Positions 32,711-44,678 are shown, numbered from the stretch's first letter. The stretch: DNA of 64,000 nt from Schistosoma mansoni (GCF_000237925.1 NC_031496.1:32794295-32858294), one strand, 5' to 3'. The notes: generated by a model from the sequence alone, not told the origin. Program-made: numbers and translations.

Positions 32711-33472
32711 CGAAGCCCACTATATACCCTAGAAAATCTAAAAAACAAAAACAGAGTTAAAACAGCTTCTAAAGTAAAGAGACAGTCATTTGTATCAGAA
32801 TACTGTTTTCAGCACTTCATTTTATAATTACACAATTCCATACTTCCTTCTGAACTACCTTCATTTATACAGTTCCTTGTCCACTCATACCTTGCCCACA
32901 CTTATTTTTCTTTAACACATTAGTATGTTCTTACCTAATGAGTACTTCAGCAACAGACAAATAGACTAAATGGCTATACCTTAACTATTCCTCCATGAAT
33001 ATTGTGTGCTCTGTTTTTCGTCCTTCCTTTTTCTTACACCTTTTTTAGCCTCCTGCAGATACTCCACCGAAAACAGATATGGCACGAGTGACTTCGTCCT
33101 ACACCGTTATTAATGCTTCCGATATTTTGGAGGGATATAAGTTCGAAACTTCTAGAAGCCCCCAACTTCGCATGTATCTATTCTCGACCATCAGTTGTAT
33201 GTTGCAACGCTACCTCCATAAAGTGCGCCAAGTGTGATATTGATATTGACATGTTCCTTATAAAATCCATTTACATTCATATCTTATGAAATATCAACCC
33301 AGCTGAATAATTTTCAACAATGAAAATTGTAACTTCTTTAACAATTTGATCTTGCCTGTAAACCGGCATGCCTCATGTAACAATCTGTTATTTGAGAATA
33401 AATTATTATTATTATTATTAATGCATGTTCCATTACTCTTTTCAAGAGCCAGACAACAAAGTTGTAAGCACA

Positions 33473-34190
33473 TCAAGCGAATTTGATGCAGAGAAGCAAA
33501 TGTGTGTGCGAGAGATCTGCACTTGTAGAATAAAGATCCGTGTCGATGAAAGCTGGTTTCATTGGATCGATGCTGACCACATCAGTCTTTCTAGATTTTT
33601 CTACCATCACCGTTTTATCGGTCCTCTTAATATTTCTTAACGGACCGTCGCAATTCTGTTGCCATGTTGGTTGCATGCAGCCTATTCTGATGAACACGTT
33701 GGTGCTACTGTATAGCTGCTGAAGCACGAATACCCGGCGTTCTTGTGACCTCGAGAGATTAATTTTCAAATCATTCATGTGCCTCTTTATTCGCTGTACT
33801 TAGCTGGGTACATCCGTCGAAGCACTCTTACCTGAAGCGATAAACTTCTCATGTAAGCGTTAAGACATCCCGTACACTAGCCCAGCTGGACAGCACCCAA
33901 TTCCTTGTTTTCTTGATTTTCTTAGACCTGACATGACTACGGGTAACTTATTTGTCCAATCGCTAATAACAATGAACAGCTTGAACGCAACTAGACGATT
34001 CTGATTTATCAGGCGACCTGGCTCTTTCATCTCTTGTGCATCAACCGATTCGTGCGGCGACAAGTATTGGTCAGCAGCCTCCAAAGCAGTAGGCTTCAAC
34101 GTACACAAATGAAAAGAAAGATTCTGAAATACAACACAGTGAGCACCAACCAAATCCCACTTTCTTGTGGAGCTCTAGAATAGGCGGTAG
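33473..34190 (-). pseudogene. Ty3/gypsy pol remnant (integrase end and C-terminus)
   Basis: Minus strand: SDWTNKLPVVMSGLRK, GIGCCPAGLVYG (integrase core end), then the downstream block IRIGCMQPT, NIKRTDKTVM, VVSIDPMKPAF. Order and motifs fit gypsy-type LTR retrotransposons. Broken frames, no LTRs attached. Confidence 0.78.
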
Positions 34191-34803
34191 CTTTTAAGTA
34201 CTTGTGAAGGACTATTGATAAACAAGAGGGTTCTGATGCATAAGAGAACGAATGCGTTGGCAAGAAAAGGTCAACATTACTACAGTTGAAGAAAATGTCG
34301 AGTTCGGAAGAGCTTTGCTTCCATACTTAAGCGGGAATCCTCAATACAAGATGGTTCTGTTGTACGGATCAAAAACATGTTGATCTGCTACAACTATCAT
34401 AACAGTTGTCTACATAAGGCGATGCAGATACGTTGGCCAGTGCTATCAGCAGAAACCTATTGTGGCAGAGAACAAACGAATTCCCAGATGAAGAGAAATT
34501 TAGTAAAGGACTCTAGAGGTTACTTGAACGCACATTGTGGGAATTATCAAACTGATTCACCAGCAGTAAATTCAATCAAGCGGTGAGTTAAACAGAAAAC
34601 CATAGAAGGTATCCGAAATACAAAACTGATGTTTGGAATTTATTTAAGATATGCTGATGTCGGTCAAAGAAAGTATGCAACGTGTCTCTTTTTCTTTGTT
34701 CTTCTATTAGATTTTGCATAGTTTCTTAATTTCATTTACGTTGATTAATCTTTTTCACGGTAAATAATACTCACCCCCACGCTCCTCCTTCATTCTAGGA
34801 TTG
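34191..34803 (+). repeat. Upstream block of MEG, duplicated at 47600-48400
   Basis: Together with 33735-34190 this is the same as 47110-48400 with few differences. It carries the MEG promoter region. The plus frame 34377-34586 has no recognised domain. Confidence 0.7.
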
Positions 34804-34810
34804 TATATAA
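34804..34810 (+). promoter_or_regulatory. TATA box of the MEG
   Basis: TATATAA, 39 bases upstream of the MEG start codon. The same spacing is kept in the second copy (48409 to 48448). Confidence 0.65.
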
Positions 34811-34842
34811 GCAGAAGAATAAATGCTTTAGTTCCAGTGAAT

Positions 34843-34909
34843 ATGGTTAGCTTAATTTGGTTTCACGTAGCTGCATTGCTTTTGATTCTTCATACGTCCA
34901 CACAGAAGG
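34843..34909 (+). CDS. MEG exon 1: signal peptide
   Basis: 22 codons plus one base; hydrophobic core FHVAALLLIL. Donor GTAATT. ATG chosen because the duplicate at 48448 keeps it and the TATA spacing is constant. Confidence 0.82.
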
Positions 34910-37900
34910 GTAATTAATCAGCATTATTTAAAATGCACTTTTACAATTACATCCTGAGATATTCACATCTGATTCAATTTACAAACAGAATCATAAAACC
35001 GACATTCTCGTCATGACCGTCATCATCGTCATATGTCTTCAAACACGTCTTCAATATGATTGAAACCTGGTGTCATTTACGTGGATTGTTGCGCCTTGAA
35101 TAATGTTCGCGCATGCTTCTCTGTTTTATTAATTTGTACTTGACGCCATTTTTCTGAGTAGTGTTAAGAGAGGTTCTAGACATAAGTATACTGTTTTAGT
35201 ACATTGTGAGAATTTGACAACGTACCAATAATTCAACGGAACATTGTTTGAGTCAAATTATTTGTTTCTGTTGATAACTATTCCGTTGATATTCAATCAT
35301 TGATTTTCGTCGTTCAAGTGGCAATTCTGGTTAATTATCATAGTAAAAAATTTTCCACCAGACCAAACACAATCACCACCGTTCAGTCAGTGAATAACTT
35401 ATGAATTCGCTTTTTGAAATCACAAATCGATCAACACAACTAACACTCCACTACTCCTTGAAATCTATATGACAAGATTGAAACTGCTCATCAAACCATA
35501 TGACACAATGTTATAATGAATAAGTGAGTGTTCATATGTTTTGTAGACTGATAAACGGTTGCAACTAATTTATAAAGAACCACTCAGTTCGATGAATGTT
35601 CATGATAATGCCTTATGGAACAATGTTTCCAATCCTGATATTGACATGTCCAAAGTGACCTGACTCAGTTCACCTGAATGTGAACATCAGTTTCCAACAA
35701 TCAACTGAATTGTTGTGGCATATTCTGTTTGTTTTTACAAATCGAAGCAACTTGATGATTTAAAAACCGAGATTTCTCATTCGAAAGGCAAGTTACGATT
35801 GTTTTAAATGTTAAAGACTATATATCATGCGATCAAACGAGTTCATAAAACACAAGTTGTTACCTATTACTTATATGAAGGATAATTCGGTCCATTCGTT
35901 TGTGTCTGAGGACTCCAATTTCATACATGCATAATAGTGGGTTTGATTTCATATCAGCTTATCATTTATTTGCTGAGACTTGAATGATATTCTGTATTAT
36001 AATGACTTTAATATATTCATCGAAATGAAATCGTTTTCTCAATGTTACGGATAAATGCTTTCACATGTAAGCAATATGAATGTCCAGTAACAAAATGACT
36101 AATAAAACACAATTCGGTTAATCTTTAGAATGGATGAATATGCTCAATAAGATTGTCGAACACTGCAACAGAGAAACAGAATCCCTGAGAGGTAATTTGA
36201 TTATTCAATCTTCAATGATATAATCTTTTGCACTACTGAATTTGAAGTCAAAACAAACTGCACACAACAAATGTATGTTCATGTTCAGAATTTAGAGTTG
36301 TTTGACCAATGTGACTTTATTTGAACTTTAAAGATTTATAAATATCATTATTAGGAAAGTCAAACTAATGTTATAACGTTCAGCTTCACCGTAGAAACTA
36401 TTTTCCTCACTGTTTGCACACTCATGAAGTCATTAACACCATTGAAATGAAGAAGAGAATATGGTTTGTTTATTTGAACTTTCCTGCTGTTATGTGTTGA
36501 ATTTCACGGCGGTTTCATTTGTGATAGGCTGTAAACATTTGATAAGAGCCTGTAAGTGCGCTTGATTAGTTGACATGAATATTAACATCAATCACATCTG
36601 AGGAACGAAATTAGTTCACACATTTATAATAATAATAATAATAATAATAATAATTTATTCTCAAATAACATTGTTACATGAGGCATGCCGGTTTACAGGT
36701 GTTTACAGAAGTGTTAGTTGAGACGTTTGTCCATGCACCCTCTCTCCTGCTACCCACGACCTATATGGTAAATTGAGTAAATAGAATTCTTATGCGACAA
36801 TATTGCAATCTGTAAGATCTCGTAAAATTCCGGATGTTGTTGGTGTCCCCTCTCTTTGACCTGATTAGTGAAAATCTAACAATCTAGCTTGCCAGTATTG
36901 TCCATTATTCTGACTAGTAGAATGTGTGATTGATGTTGCAACAACAAACCTCATTCATCTTGTTTCTGTTTAATCAACTTATAAATAATGCGATCAGAAA
37001 GAAGTGTCATTTTTGAAATGTAACAAGATCACCTTGTTCTCTTACTGAGTTGCTCTACATTATCGTGTTTATTTCAGCTAAAATCACAATAGCAGATCGA
37101 AATGGAATGAAGAATATCGACGAGTGTATGTGAACAATAATCTAGTTCTCTAATAACATTGATAATTTTAGATATCACATGTAGAAGCAAATATTTTAAG
37201 GCTAAAAGATCCAATGAAACTTGGTCAAGTAACAGAAATTATTCTCATACATTGGTTTAATTTTGATTCCACATTTCATTATTATTCACTTCCATGTTGA
37301 GTTTTTGAATCCACTGCCCATCGAATCCATCTCATGTGTGAAAGTGAGCAAAGTCCAACGTTCGAAGATTTCATCCTCACATTATAAGTTTGCAACATGA
37401 CTGATACCACTAATTCGGCACCCTGTAGTTTATCTTTGATAAATCTGACCGAATTCCACCATTTCTCTCCGACATTAAGTACAGGCATAACATTATGGTA
37501 AAATAGTTTCATAGAATGAGAAGTTTCTGAAGTTAGTGCTGTGACTGGATAGTCTACATTGAATTGTTGAACCTTGATGTGTGTGCTCAATATATCCAAT
37601 TGTCTCTGTATGACAAATTCTCTGGCAAACCATAAATAATTGATCGAATCGGAATGTGAGTGCGAAATTGCATCACTACTAGTGTACTTAATGTAGTGTG
37701 CGTTTTATTCTGACATTGTGAGCAAACATGCTGTAGAAGTAGTCAATTGACAAAAAAGTGAAAAAAATATGTCCTTCGTTAGGGCTGGAAATCTCCCATT
37801 CACCAACACAACTCGAAGAATAATGAACAATTGTCTCAAGGGATTGACGACTTTCAACAGAGTTTATACTCAACATCCATAAACACCAAATCTAGAACAT

Positions 37901-40900
37901 GTAGATATCGTGGTGAACGCTAAGACTTGAGACAAGTAAAACGTTGTCCATTAGTTTATCGAGACTTTTACCTCATGTCAAGTGAGTAGTCGAAACAATT
38001 CACATAGTTTAACCATCGGTTCATATTTCCATGTCCAGTCAACGCGCAAAATACTCAGTCGTCCATCAAATAACACATTCACTTATCATATCATCAGATA
38101 TAACGTATTCATAAACATCTATATTGAAACTCAATTAATTTGTGATCTGCTTTAATGATTTTTATAGCTATCCAAGATTTGCGGGGAAATTACGAGAAAC
38201 AGTTTCGTAAGTCATTCTAATAACCGAATAGTTTAAAACATTTGAAGTACACTGACATACTTTGCAGACTGATTCTTCTATTAATATGAAGTGAAGTGAA
38301 GAGTGTGAAACTCCCATTGGTACAACTTCGAAAGTTCTTCAAAATGAAGGATGCTGTGCATGAAGCTTTGATATATTTAGTATTAGTGGTCTAACATTGA
38401 TCGATTCATGATGTCAATCCAAAAACATAACAATCTATACACCCCCACACTGATATTTAGTATTCGTTTATTAATGAAATTCAAGGACTCCATTCTATCC
38501 TACTTCACACTAGTAGGATGAATATATCTCGGTCATAAGGGTGATGTTCACACTGAGGCCCAAAACCGTGAATTCTTGACTTAAACCAACACTGTGAAGG
38601 GAACTCTGTTGAAGTTTCTTTGAGAATATCAACACTGGGAAAACGTGAGTTCAGATGACGGATCTCACTCTGACAGAAATAAAAATTACACATATCTCAA
38701 CATATCAGATATATTATAATCTAATTTCCAGATAATACACTAAAAAATCTCGTGTAGCAACAGAGGCCCATCGTATAAGATCGTAAATACTGTTCATGAG
38801 AAATCTCAAACCCTCATTATAATAAATTCAAATGTTTTTATTCCATACTGTTATACTTTGATGTTTGTTCAACGTCTCTTATTCTATGCAGCGAATGTTA
38901 ATTTCTATTCATCGAAATGGAAAACATCTTTCAAGGAAAATGCTGAACTCTCTAAAAGTAAGTCAAAATATTGAATTGCACGCAGTTTATTCCTATCCAT
39001 CTCAAATATTTCACCACTTCTTGTATTTTCATCTGATCTAATAAATGTTCTTCGCCTATCAATAACTACGCTTGTCTGATACTTTGCAGACGAAAACATT
39101 GTATAAATGACTACTGGTCATTAGTTCTGTAGATAGCATGCTTTCAATTCATTCACAACCTTACTTGCGTCTGCCAAGTGTATCAGGATGTTCGTCCAGC
39201 TTACAACAAGTAGTGTTTTTCTCTGGTAAGTATTAAGGTGGTATTGCTGTATAAACGTCGTCTACGTGATCATTATGGAAGAAAATGTATTTCACCCATA
39301 GTCTTCTCCAACCCCGACTGTATACATTTTATTTCCATTTCGTCGTTGCTAATTGCAGTATGTAAAATCTAGTGGTTAATTAACATCGAGAGTTTATCTG
39401 AAAAACTTGACCATTTTNNNNNNNNNNNNNNNNNNNNNNNNNNNNNNNNNNNNNNNNNNNNNNNNNNNNNNNNNNNNNNNNNNNNNNNNNNNNNNNNNNN
39501 NNNNNNNNNNNNNNNNNNNNNNNNNNNNNNNNNNNNNNNNNNNNNNNNNNNNNNNNNNNNNNNNNNNNNNNNNNNNNNNNNNNNNNNNNNNNNNNNNNNN
39601 NNNNNNNNNNNNNNNNNCAGTATGTTTCGTCAATTGTGTTACCTGTACGGATTACCTCGATATTGCCACTGAGTCACAAGTGTTTTCAGCAGAGATGGAT
39701 GGTATCTAGCGGAGTCTCGAAATGAATATCGACACCAGGATGTAGTGATATTCAGTTGAGAAGTCTATTTCTCGGTCATAAGTCACCATACATCTCCGCT
39801 CACAATTTATTTCCTCCAGATCAACATGGTTTCTGATCAGACTGAATATGAAACTAGTGAAGTGATTCGTCTTCTAATTTTTCTTTTATTTTCTAATTAG
39901 ATGTGATATCTGAGAACAGTTTCAAAATTTGTAATAAGCTGATACCATACCGTACATCAGGTAGTTTTACTTGAATTGTCTCTCTTGATATTAATGAATG
40001 TGATAGATATAACCTGACATTCCTTACTGTAATTCATATTCAACACTACTTCCTTTTTACCTTTGTAACTTGGTTAAAATAATTTGATATAGAAATGCGA
40101 CAAAAGATTCATCACCTCTGATGGCATTGCAATTTGGAACGATTAATAACGAGTGTAATACTCATGAATGAAGTATTTCATGTTACAGAAGAAATCTAGT
40201 AAAATGAATAGAAGCTGAAAGCATGGACTAAATATTCACTATGACTTTCACAAACGAGTGGGGACATGGTAAAGAGAACAATGTGACTCTCCATTATTCT
40301 TCCACGATCCATCTGGTCTTCATATATGCTGGTTTTCATTACTTTGTTGCTCAAAACATGTTGAATGATCTCTTCAAGTAAACAATATTCATGGATGATT
40401 TCCTAACCGAATTCATTTTGTATTTCAGATGTTAGACTAATGAATGCGCATATTGATTTGAAATTCCAACTCTTTAAAGATTTGTACATCGTATTCTGTA
40501 AGAAAAACATTTGTATATTTTGATTGATTTATTGAGTAACTGTGTCATGTCCACATGTAATTCACTGAATAATGGTTATCCACAAACTGTAGTACTATGT
40601 GAAATGTCTACGAAAGCATCAACCTGATGGTTTAAGGAATGAACGCAAATACAATGACACGGATGCTACAAATTAAATGAAACAGTTTATTGGTACTTAT
40701 CTGTATTCGGACGTTCTTGCTTAACGCATCCACCATCTTTTGCGATAGCTCTCCATTCAAATATCAAAGTTAAGATAGTGAGGTAGCGCTTTACGCTGCA
40801 GACCAATTCGATAGAACAAACTTAGAAAACCGACAACCGAAATGCAAGTATTCAGCCAACACATCACTTTCACATGAACATTGTTCAACGTATTAAACAA

Positions 40901-41490
40901 TTGCCTATACAAACACTATGTGTGACATAAACGGAAAATAACCACCAATTTTTTGTCTTAGTCTTTCCATTAATGATGAGATAGATATTGAAGTAAATGA
41001 ACATTCAGTCATTTGGTGGTTTTATTTCATTTTCCCACATTTCAGCTAAGTATGATTTTCTATCACAAATACTCAAAGCGATAAGTAAGTAACCTATTGA
41101 ATCAAATTTACTGACAATAATATATGGAATACTATTTAACGGTGAAGTGTTGTATGAAACCGAAATATTGTGTGTTTGGATAATGGAAGTGCGCAAAATA
41201 GAGTTACAAACTACTACAGGTCGGCTCATTAGATTTAATACTCAATTGCTGTTGAATTGAGATATTTATCCAAATGGATGCTTGAGATACAGTCAAGATA
41301 AATGAGGATCCATAACTTCAGTGTGATCCACATCATGTTTGATCAAATGAATACATGCATGTTGATCAAGATCCATTAAACAGTTTTACGTTTGTCCAGT
41401 CGTTCATTTCAAATGTACATTTGTATGATTTATCATATTACTAACCATCCATATGATTCTGTTTGAATTCCAGGTAAAGATGGAAACTAA
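34843..41490 (+). CDS. Micro-exon gene (MEG-like secreted protein)
   Basis: A signal-peptide exon (34843-34909, MVSLIWFHVAALLLILHTST) is followed by small exons 36129-36191 (63 nt), 37078-37125 (48), 38168-38206 (39), 38892-38957 (66), possibly 39690-39701 (12), 39901-39930 (30), 40429-40497 (69), 41046-41084 (39) and the end exon 41474-41490. All introns are phase 1, every internal exon is a multiple of three, every junction codon is sense, and donors are GTAA, GTAT or similar. The mature product is about 125 residues. This is the layout that defines schistosome MEGs: secreted proteins varied by skipping symmetric exons. A gap (39418-39617) may hide exons. I do not recognise the subfamily, so no symbol. 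Regulation: TATA box at 34804. Confidence 0.8.
36129..36191 (+). CDS. MEG exon 2 (63 nt)
   Basis: Acceptor TTAATCTTTAG, donor GTAATT. Peptide EWMNMLNKIVEHCNRETESL, probably helical; one Cys. Confidence 0.78.
36625..36720 (-). repeat. 3' tail of the (TTA)n-tailed retroposon in a MEG intron
   Basis: TAA repeat followed by TTTATTCTCAAATAACA and GAGGCATGCCGG, the same 3' end as at 21023 and 33420 but cut off after about 90 bases. Confidence 0.75.
37078..37125 (+). CDS. MEG exon 3 (48 nt)
   Basis: Acceptor TTTATTTCAG, donor GTATGT. Peptide AKITIADRNGMKNIDE. Confidence 0.75.
37282..37890 (-). other. Long antisense open frames inside a MEG intron
   Basis: Minus strand: 37890-37688 (SCVGEWEISSPNEGHIFFTF) and a different frame 37704-37282 with 140 sense codons (SINYLWFAREF, VGEKWWNSVRFIKDKL). 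Such length is unusual for this AT-rich DNA. No family recognised. A further minus-strand candidate exon, 38693-38505, has a good acceptor (TATTTCTGTCAG). Confidence 0.35.
38168..38206 (+). CDS. MEG exon 4 (39 nt)
   Basis: Acceptor ATTTTTATAG, donor GTAAGT. Peptide SIQDLRGNYEKQF. Confidence 0.76.
38892..38957 (+). CDS. MEG exon 5 (66 nt)
   Basis: Acceptor TTCTATGCAG, donor GTAAGT. Peptide NVNFYSSKWKTSFKENAEL. Confidence 0.72.
39418..39617. other. Assembly gap (200 N) inside the MEG
   Basis: Run of N between MEG exons 5 and the 12-nt candidate. Confidence 1.
39690..39701 (+). CDS. Candidate 12-nt micro-exon
   Basis: Acceptor GTGTTTTCAG, CAGAGATGGATG, donor GTATCT. Phase-1 symmetric and open, but so short that chance is possible. 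Confidence 0.4.
39901..39930 (+). CDS. MEG exon (30 nt)
   Basis: Acceptor TTTCTAATTAG with a long pyrimidine tract, donor GTAATA. Peptide about HVISENSFKI. Confidence 0.7.
40429..40497 (+). CDS. MEG exon (69 nt)
   Basis: Acceptor TTGTATTTCAG, donor GTAAGA. Peptide YVRLMNAHIDLKFQLFKDLY. Confidence 0.76.
41046..41084 (+). CDS. MEG exon (39 nt)
   Basis: Acceptor CCACATTTCAG, donor GTAAGT. Peptide SKYDFLSQILKAI. Confidence 0.75.
   Translation, partial: LSMIFYHKYSKR
41474..41490 (+). CDS. MEG last exon
   Basis: Acceptor TTGAATTCCAG, then codons completing S, KDGN and stop TAA 41488-41490. Phase fits the previous exon. Confidence 0.68.
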
Positions 41491-42817
41491 ATGAATTTGA
41501 ATTTGCGAGTGATATACTGAACTTAACTCATTTCTCATTTACCCATATTGTTGTAATAATTAATTAGCTGCCAAAATAATTAATCACAAATTTCTTCTTT
41601 CACTAACAATATTCACCGTTAATATTAACTAACTCTTATTTGTTTATGTTGAAAACATTGATGCTGTTAAAGATTGTAGTGTGTGAAATTGAATGCCTAT
41701 CAATTGATGTTTGAATTTTAATATGGTTCACACACAATAAGAATTGGACTAGTGGTTGATGGAAATAAGAATACTATGGCAGATATGGTGAATGAAACAG
41801 TGAAACGACAGTCGTTTTTCAAAATGATTACTGATTTCTATAAATCACAACTTTGACTGAAATGTACTCATCTCATTTGACATTTGGAAACTAACTTCTC
41901 AAACCGGAGTTCATGTATAAATATGAAGTAACAAGTACCACTTCACTATGAGTATCTCAAAAATATTCATTTACTAGAATTAAAACAAATCTCTAACCAA
42001 TATGGAACTTAAGATTGGGACTCAAACACTGTGTTGCTCACTTTAAATGAATAACACTGCATTCATTACTATTTTCGACAGATTAGGATATTATGTAGGG
42101 CGGGTGTACAAAACAAACGTCAACAACACAACAAGGAAACTTGTCGAGCTATCCCACTGCACCGTGATTCGACTCACTGATGAGAGATGACCGGATTTAG
42201 CTGGGTTAACATTTCTCCCACAAGCAGTTCGGAAAAACGAACGAATAAGCATTTAACTCACGCGTACACATGCAATGCGAAAATTTTCTTTGAAAAACGT
42301 CACAACATAGCACACTATGAGAGAACACGAACCAATTAAAATCAAGGTCCTTCCACATAAGAAACACGAACTGAAAGTAAAAGTGGGCGTTTTAGTCATG
42401 AAAATAGGAAATGAGAATTCGCGCAACGAAACTACAAAAGTGAGAATTTCACCACGTAATTTCTTCACATCCAGCATCCTCATCATCCACTGAGCATCTT
42501 AGTTCAGTTAGCCAGTGTTTAAATCACTAACATTTATGTTTCCAGTAAACTACAGACTCAATTTTCATCAGTGTTAGTTACCGAATTGACATTCTATGAG
42601 CACCGCCACGATATTACTATTATGTCATATGTTATTTCGAAATCATGGATTGTTCACGCAAACCGAACATGTTACTGGCCAACTAAACTCAGGGATAAAA
42701 TAGATAACATGTTGTATACTTGAAGTGGATGGCATTATGTTCGAGTCCCGGTGTGGAAATCAATACTGGCATACATGACAGTCTTGTATATATGTGGTGA
42801 TAAATTGTTGAAATGCA
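41491..42817. other. MEG 3' flank; no further gene recognised
   Basis: No canonical AATAAA close to the MEG stop; AATAAT motifs occur near 41565. The 77-codon minus frame 42253-42486 is hydrophobic but without a recognised domain. Confidence 0.4.
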
Positions 42818-43486
42818 TTATTCTCCTTCACTTGGATCAGTTGAAGATGTCGACGCAGAAGAAGGATTGCGTTGTGCTTGAAGACGCTTACTTCTTCGTA
42901 TTTGATTTCTGTGTGTTGTGACGTCATTTTCATGACTGACATCAATAATATTCATTGTGTGTGTGCATATCAACAACCATCATTTCCGTTGCGCCAGTAT
43001 CATCCGATGAATAGTTGTCAACATTCTTTGTCAAAATTTTTGAAACTACATCCATTCCATCATTATCAAATTTTATTTGTATTCATTAGCTGATAACCTC
43101 TTTGTTTATTAACACGCCCCAAATTCGAGTAAAAAATGTAATATACTTACAAATGTGTCCACTATGTTATTTGATTTCTGTGTGTTGTGACGTCATTTTC
43201 ATGACTGACATCAATAATGTTCAATGTGTGCATATCAACAACCATCATTTCCGTTGCACCAGTATCATCCGATGAATAGTTGTCAACATTCTTTGTCAAA
43301 ATTTTTGAAACTACATCCATTCCATCATTATCAAATTTTATTTGTATTCATTAGCTGATAACCTCTTTGTTTATTAATACGCCCCAAATTCGAGTAAAAA
43401 ATGTAATATACTTACAAGTGTGTCCACTATGTTCTTGATTTGAGTGCCGGTCCATTTGAGACTACCAGAGTATGTGTTGAACAGTA
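42818..43486 (-). pseudogene. Unassigned minus-strand exons with a tandem duplication
   Basis: Exon 43486-43416 (acceptor TAATTTTCAG, donor GTAAGTATA) reads FNTYSGSLKWTGTQIKNIVD. It is followed by two units of about 268 bp (43433-43165 and 43164-42898). Each carries VDNYSSDDTGATEMMVVDM. In the first unit the frame continues to HENDVTTHRNQI. In the second a 4-base gain in a TG run shifts the frame before the native end RRSKRLQAQRNPS..SEGE, stop at 42818. Gene identity unknown. Confidence 0.5.
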
Positions 43487-44075
43487 CTGAAAATTACGAG
43501 TTCATATGCTGAATATTGATGATCTGCAATCTCACCCATATATATATTTCAGCTAGCCGAGAAATTAGTCCTTACGCCCATTCTACTTCATAAGTATATA
43601 GTAGGTTTAACTCCATGATTTATATATTCACAGTGTTTAGCTATTATTTTGTCCCCAAACATCTCTATGAGGTCGGATATTAGGGATCCGTCTGATGGAA
43701 AACAATCACCCCTTGAATTATTTTAATGACAGATTGATCGTTTCATTATAGAAGGGACGAAATGAAACATCAAACGATTTTGACAGTTTGATCGAGTATG
43801 TACTTTGTCCCAGAATGTAGATGAGCCCGAAGAACATTACACTACTAGTTCTTTTACATCAAACAACCCAGTTCAAAAAATCCTAATGAAATGAAATTCA
43901 TAATAAATGTACGTATATAAAAACTGGAGCAGCAGCAAACAGCTTCCAAATAATCACATTTTCACTTATTCTTTACACCTAACCAACTCCAGTATTCGAA
44001 GAATTATTTGGAGAAATGTAACAGTGAAATAAGCACGACCACTATTGTTTTATTCAACTCAAAATATGCACTTAC
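43487..44075. other. No feature recognised
   Basis: Between the unassigned exons and the CMTR1 fragment; no clear exon. Confidence 0.4.
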
Positions 44076-44145
44076 ATCTTTCGGAGCAGCAGTTGTAAAC
44101 ATTCCATTAAAGATTGAATCGATGTTGGCCATTTTCATTGCAGCC
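44076..44145 (-). pseudogene. CMTR1: CMTR1 exon (AAMKMAN motif)
   Basis: Acceptor TTAATCTTTTAG, 70 nt, donor GTAAGTG; reads AAMKMANIDSIFNGMFTTAA. Confidence 0.8.
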
Positions 44146-44678
44146 CTAAAAGATTAAAAATAGTGATGATAATAATAATAGTGTAGCGTGGCGGCGTGCG
44201 CATGTAATCTTGCTACTTGGAGGCCAGTAACTTAACCAAGGTTCGGTGACCGAAATCCATTCAAGAGAGTGCGAGTCGTAACGCAATCACTCAGAAGAGA
44301 TTAACTCAGATAATAAAATGTATTACTATTAAAACTTGAGATCCAGAAGTGAACAAAGAATAAATGCATTTGAACATCCTGAGATCAATTTTGAACCGCG
44401 TTACCATTGATTACGATTGAGATGACGCTAACAAGAAAGTCTATGCATCAATGCGGCGATTACTGAGACAGAATATTCTTGAATTTATCCCACTCCTCCA
44501 TTTGGCTGCCCCCAATTTTCTCAAAACCTATTCTTATACTAGAACTGGACATACAGTAAACGAACTCAATGATTAAAAAGAAGTGTAAATGTCTCGAAAT
44601 TAAACTAACAATCAAATATTCCACCTTTTTAAAAAAACACATAGAACTAAGTAAATTAGTTAAGAAACATCACCGGAC

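Larger units (their letters stand above)
30980..33451 (+). mobile_element. (TTA)n-tailed retroposon copy carrying CR1 flank, interrupted
   Basis: Plus-strand copy of the element at 21023-21890, in two parts (30980-31237 and 32709-33420). Its right end continues into the reverse complement of CR1 endonuclease sequence (33421-33451 equals 20993-21023), so DNA around that junction was duplicated. Interrupted by 31238-32708, flanked by GACGAAGCCCACTA on both sides. Confidence 0.75.

Noticed and set aside
38278-38330. Possible MEG exon after CTTTGCAG
   Set aside because: The phase-1 frame meets TGA at once.
39160-39225. Possible extra MEG exon ending at GTAAGT (39222)
   Set aside because: Best acceptors give exons with a stop or a length not divisible by three; the only symmetric choice (15 nt) has a weak acceptor.
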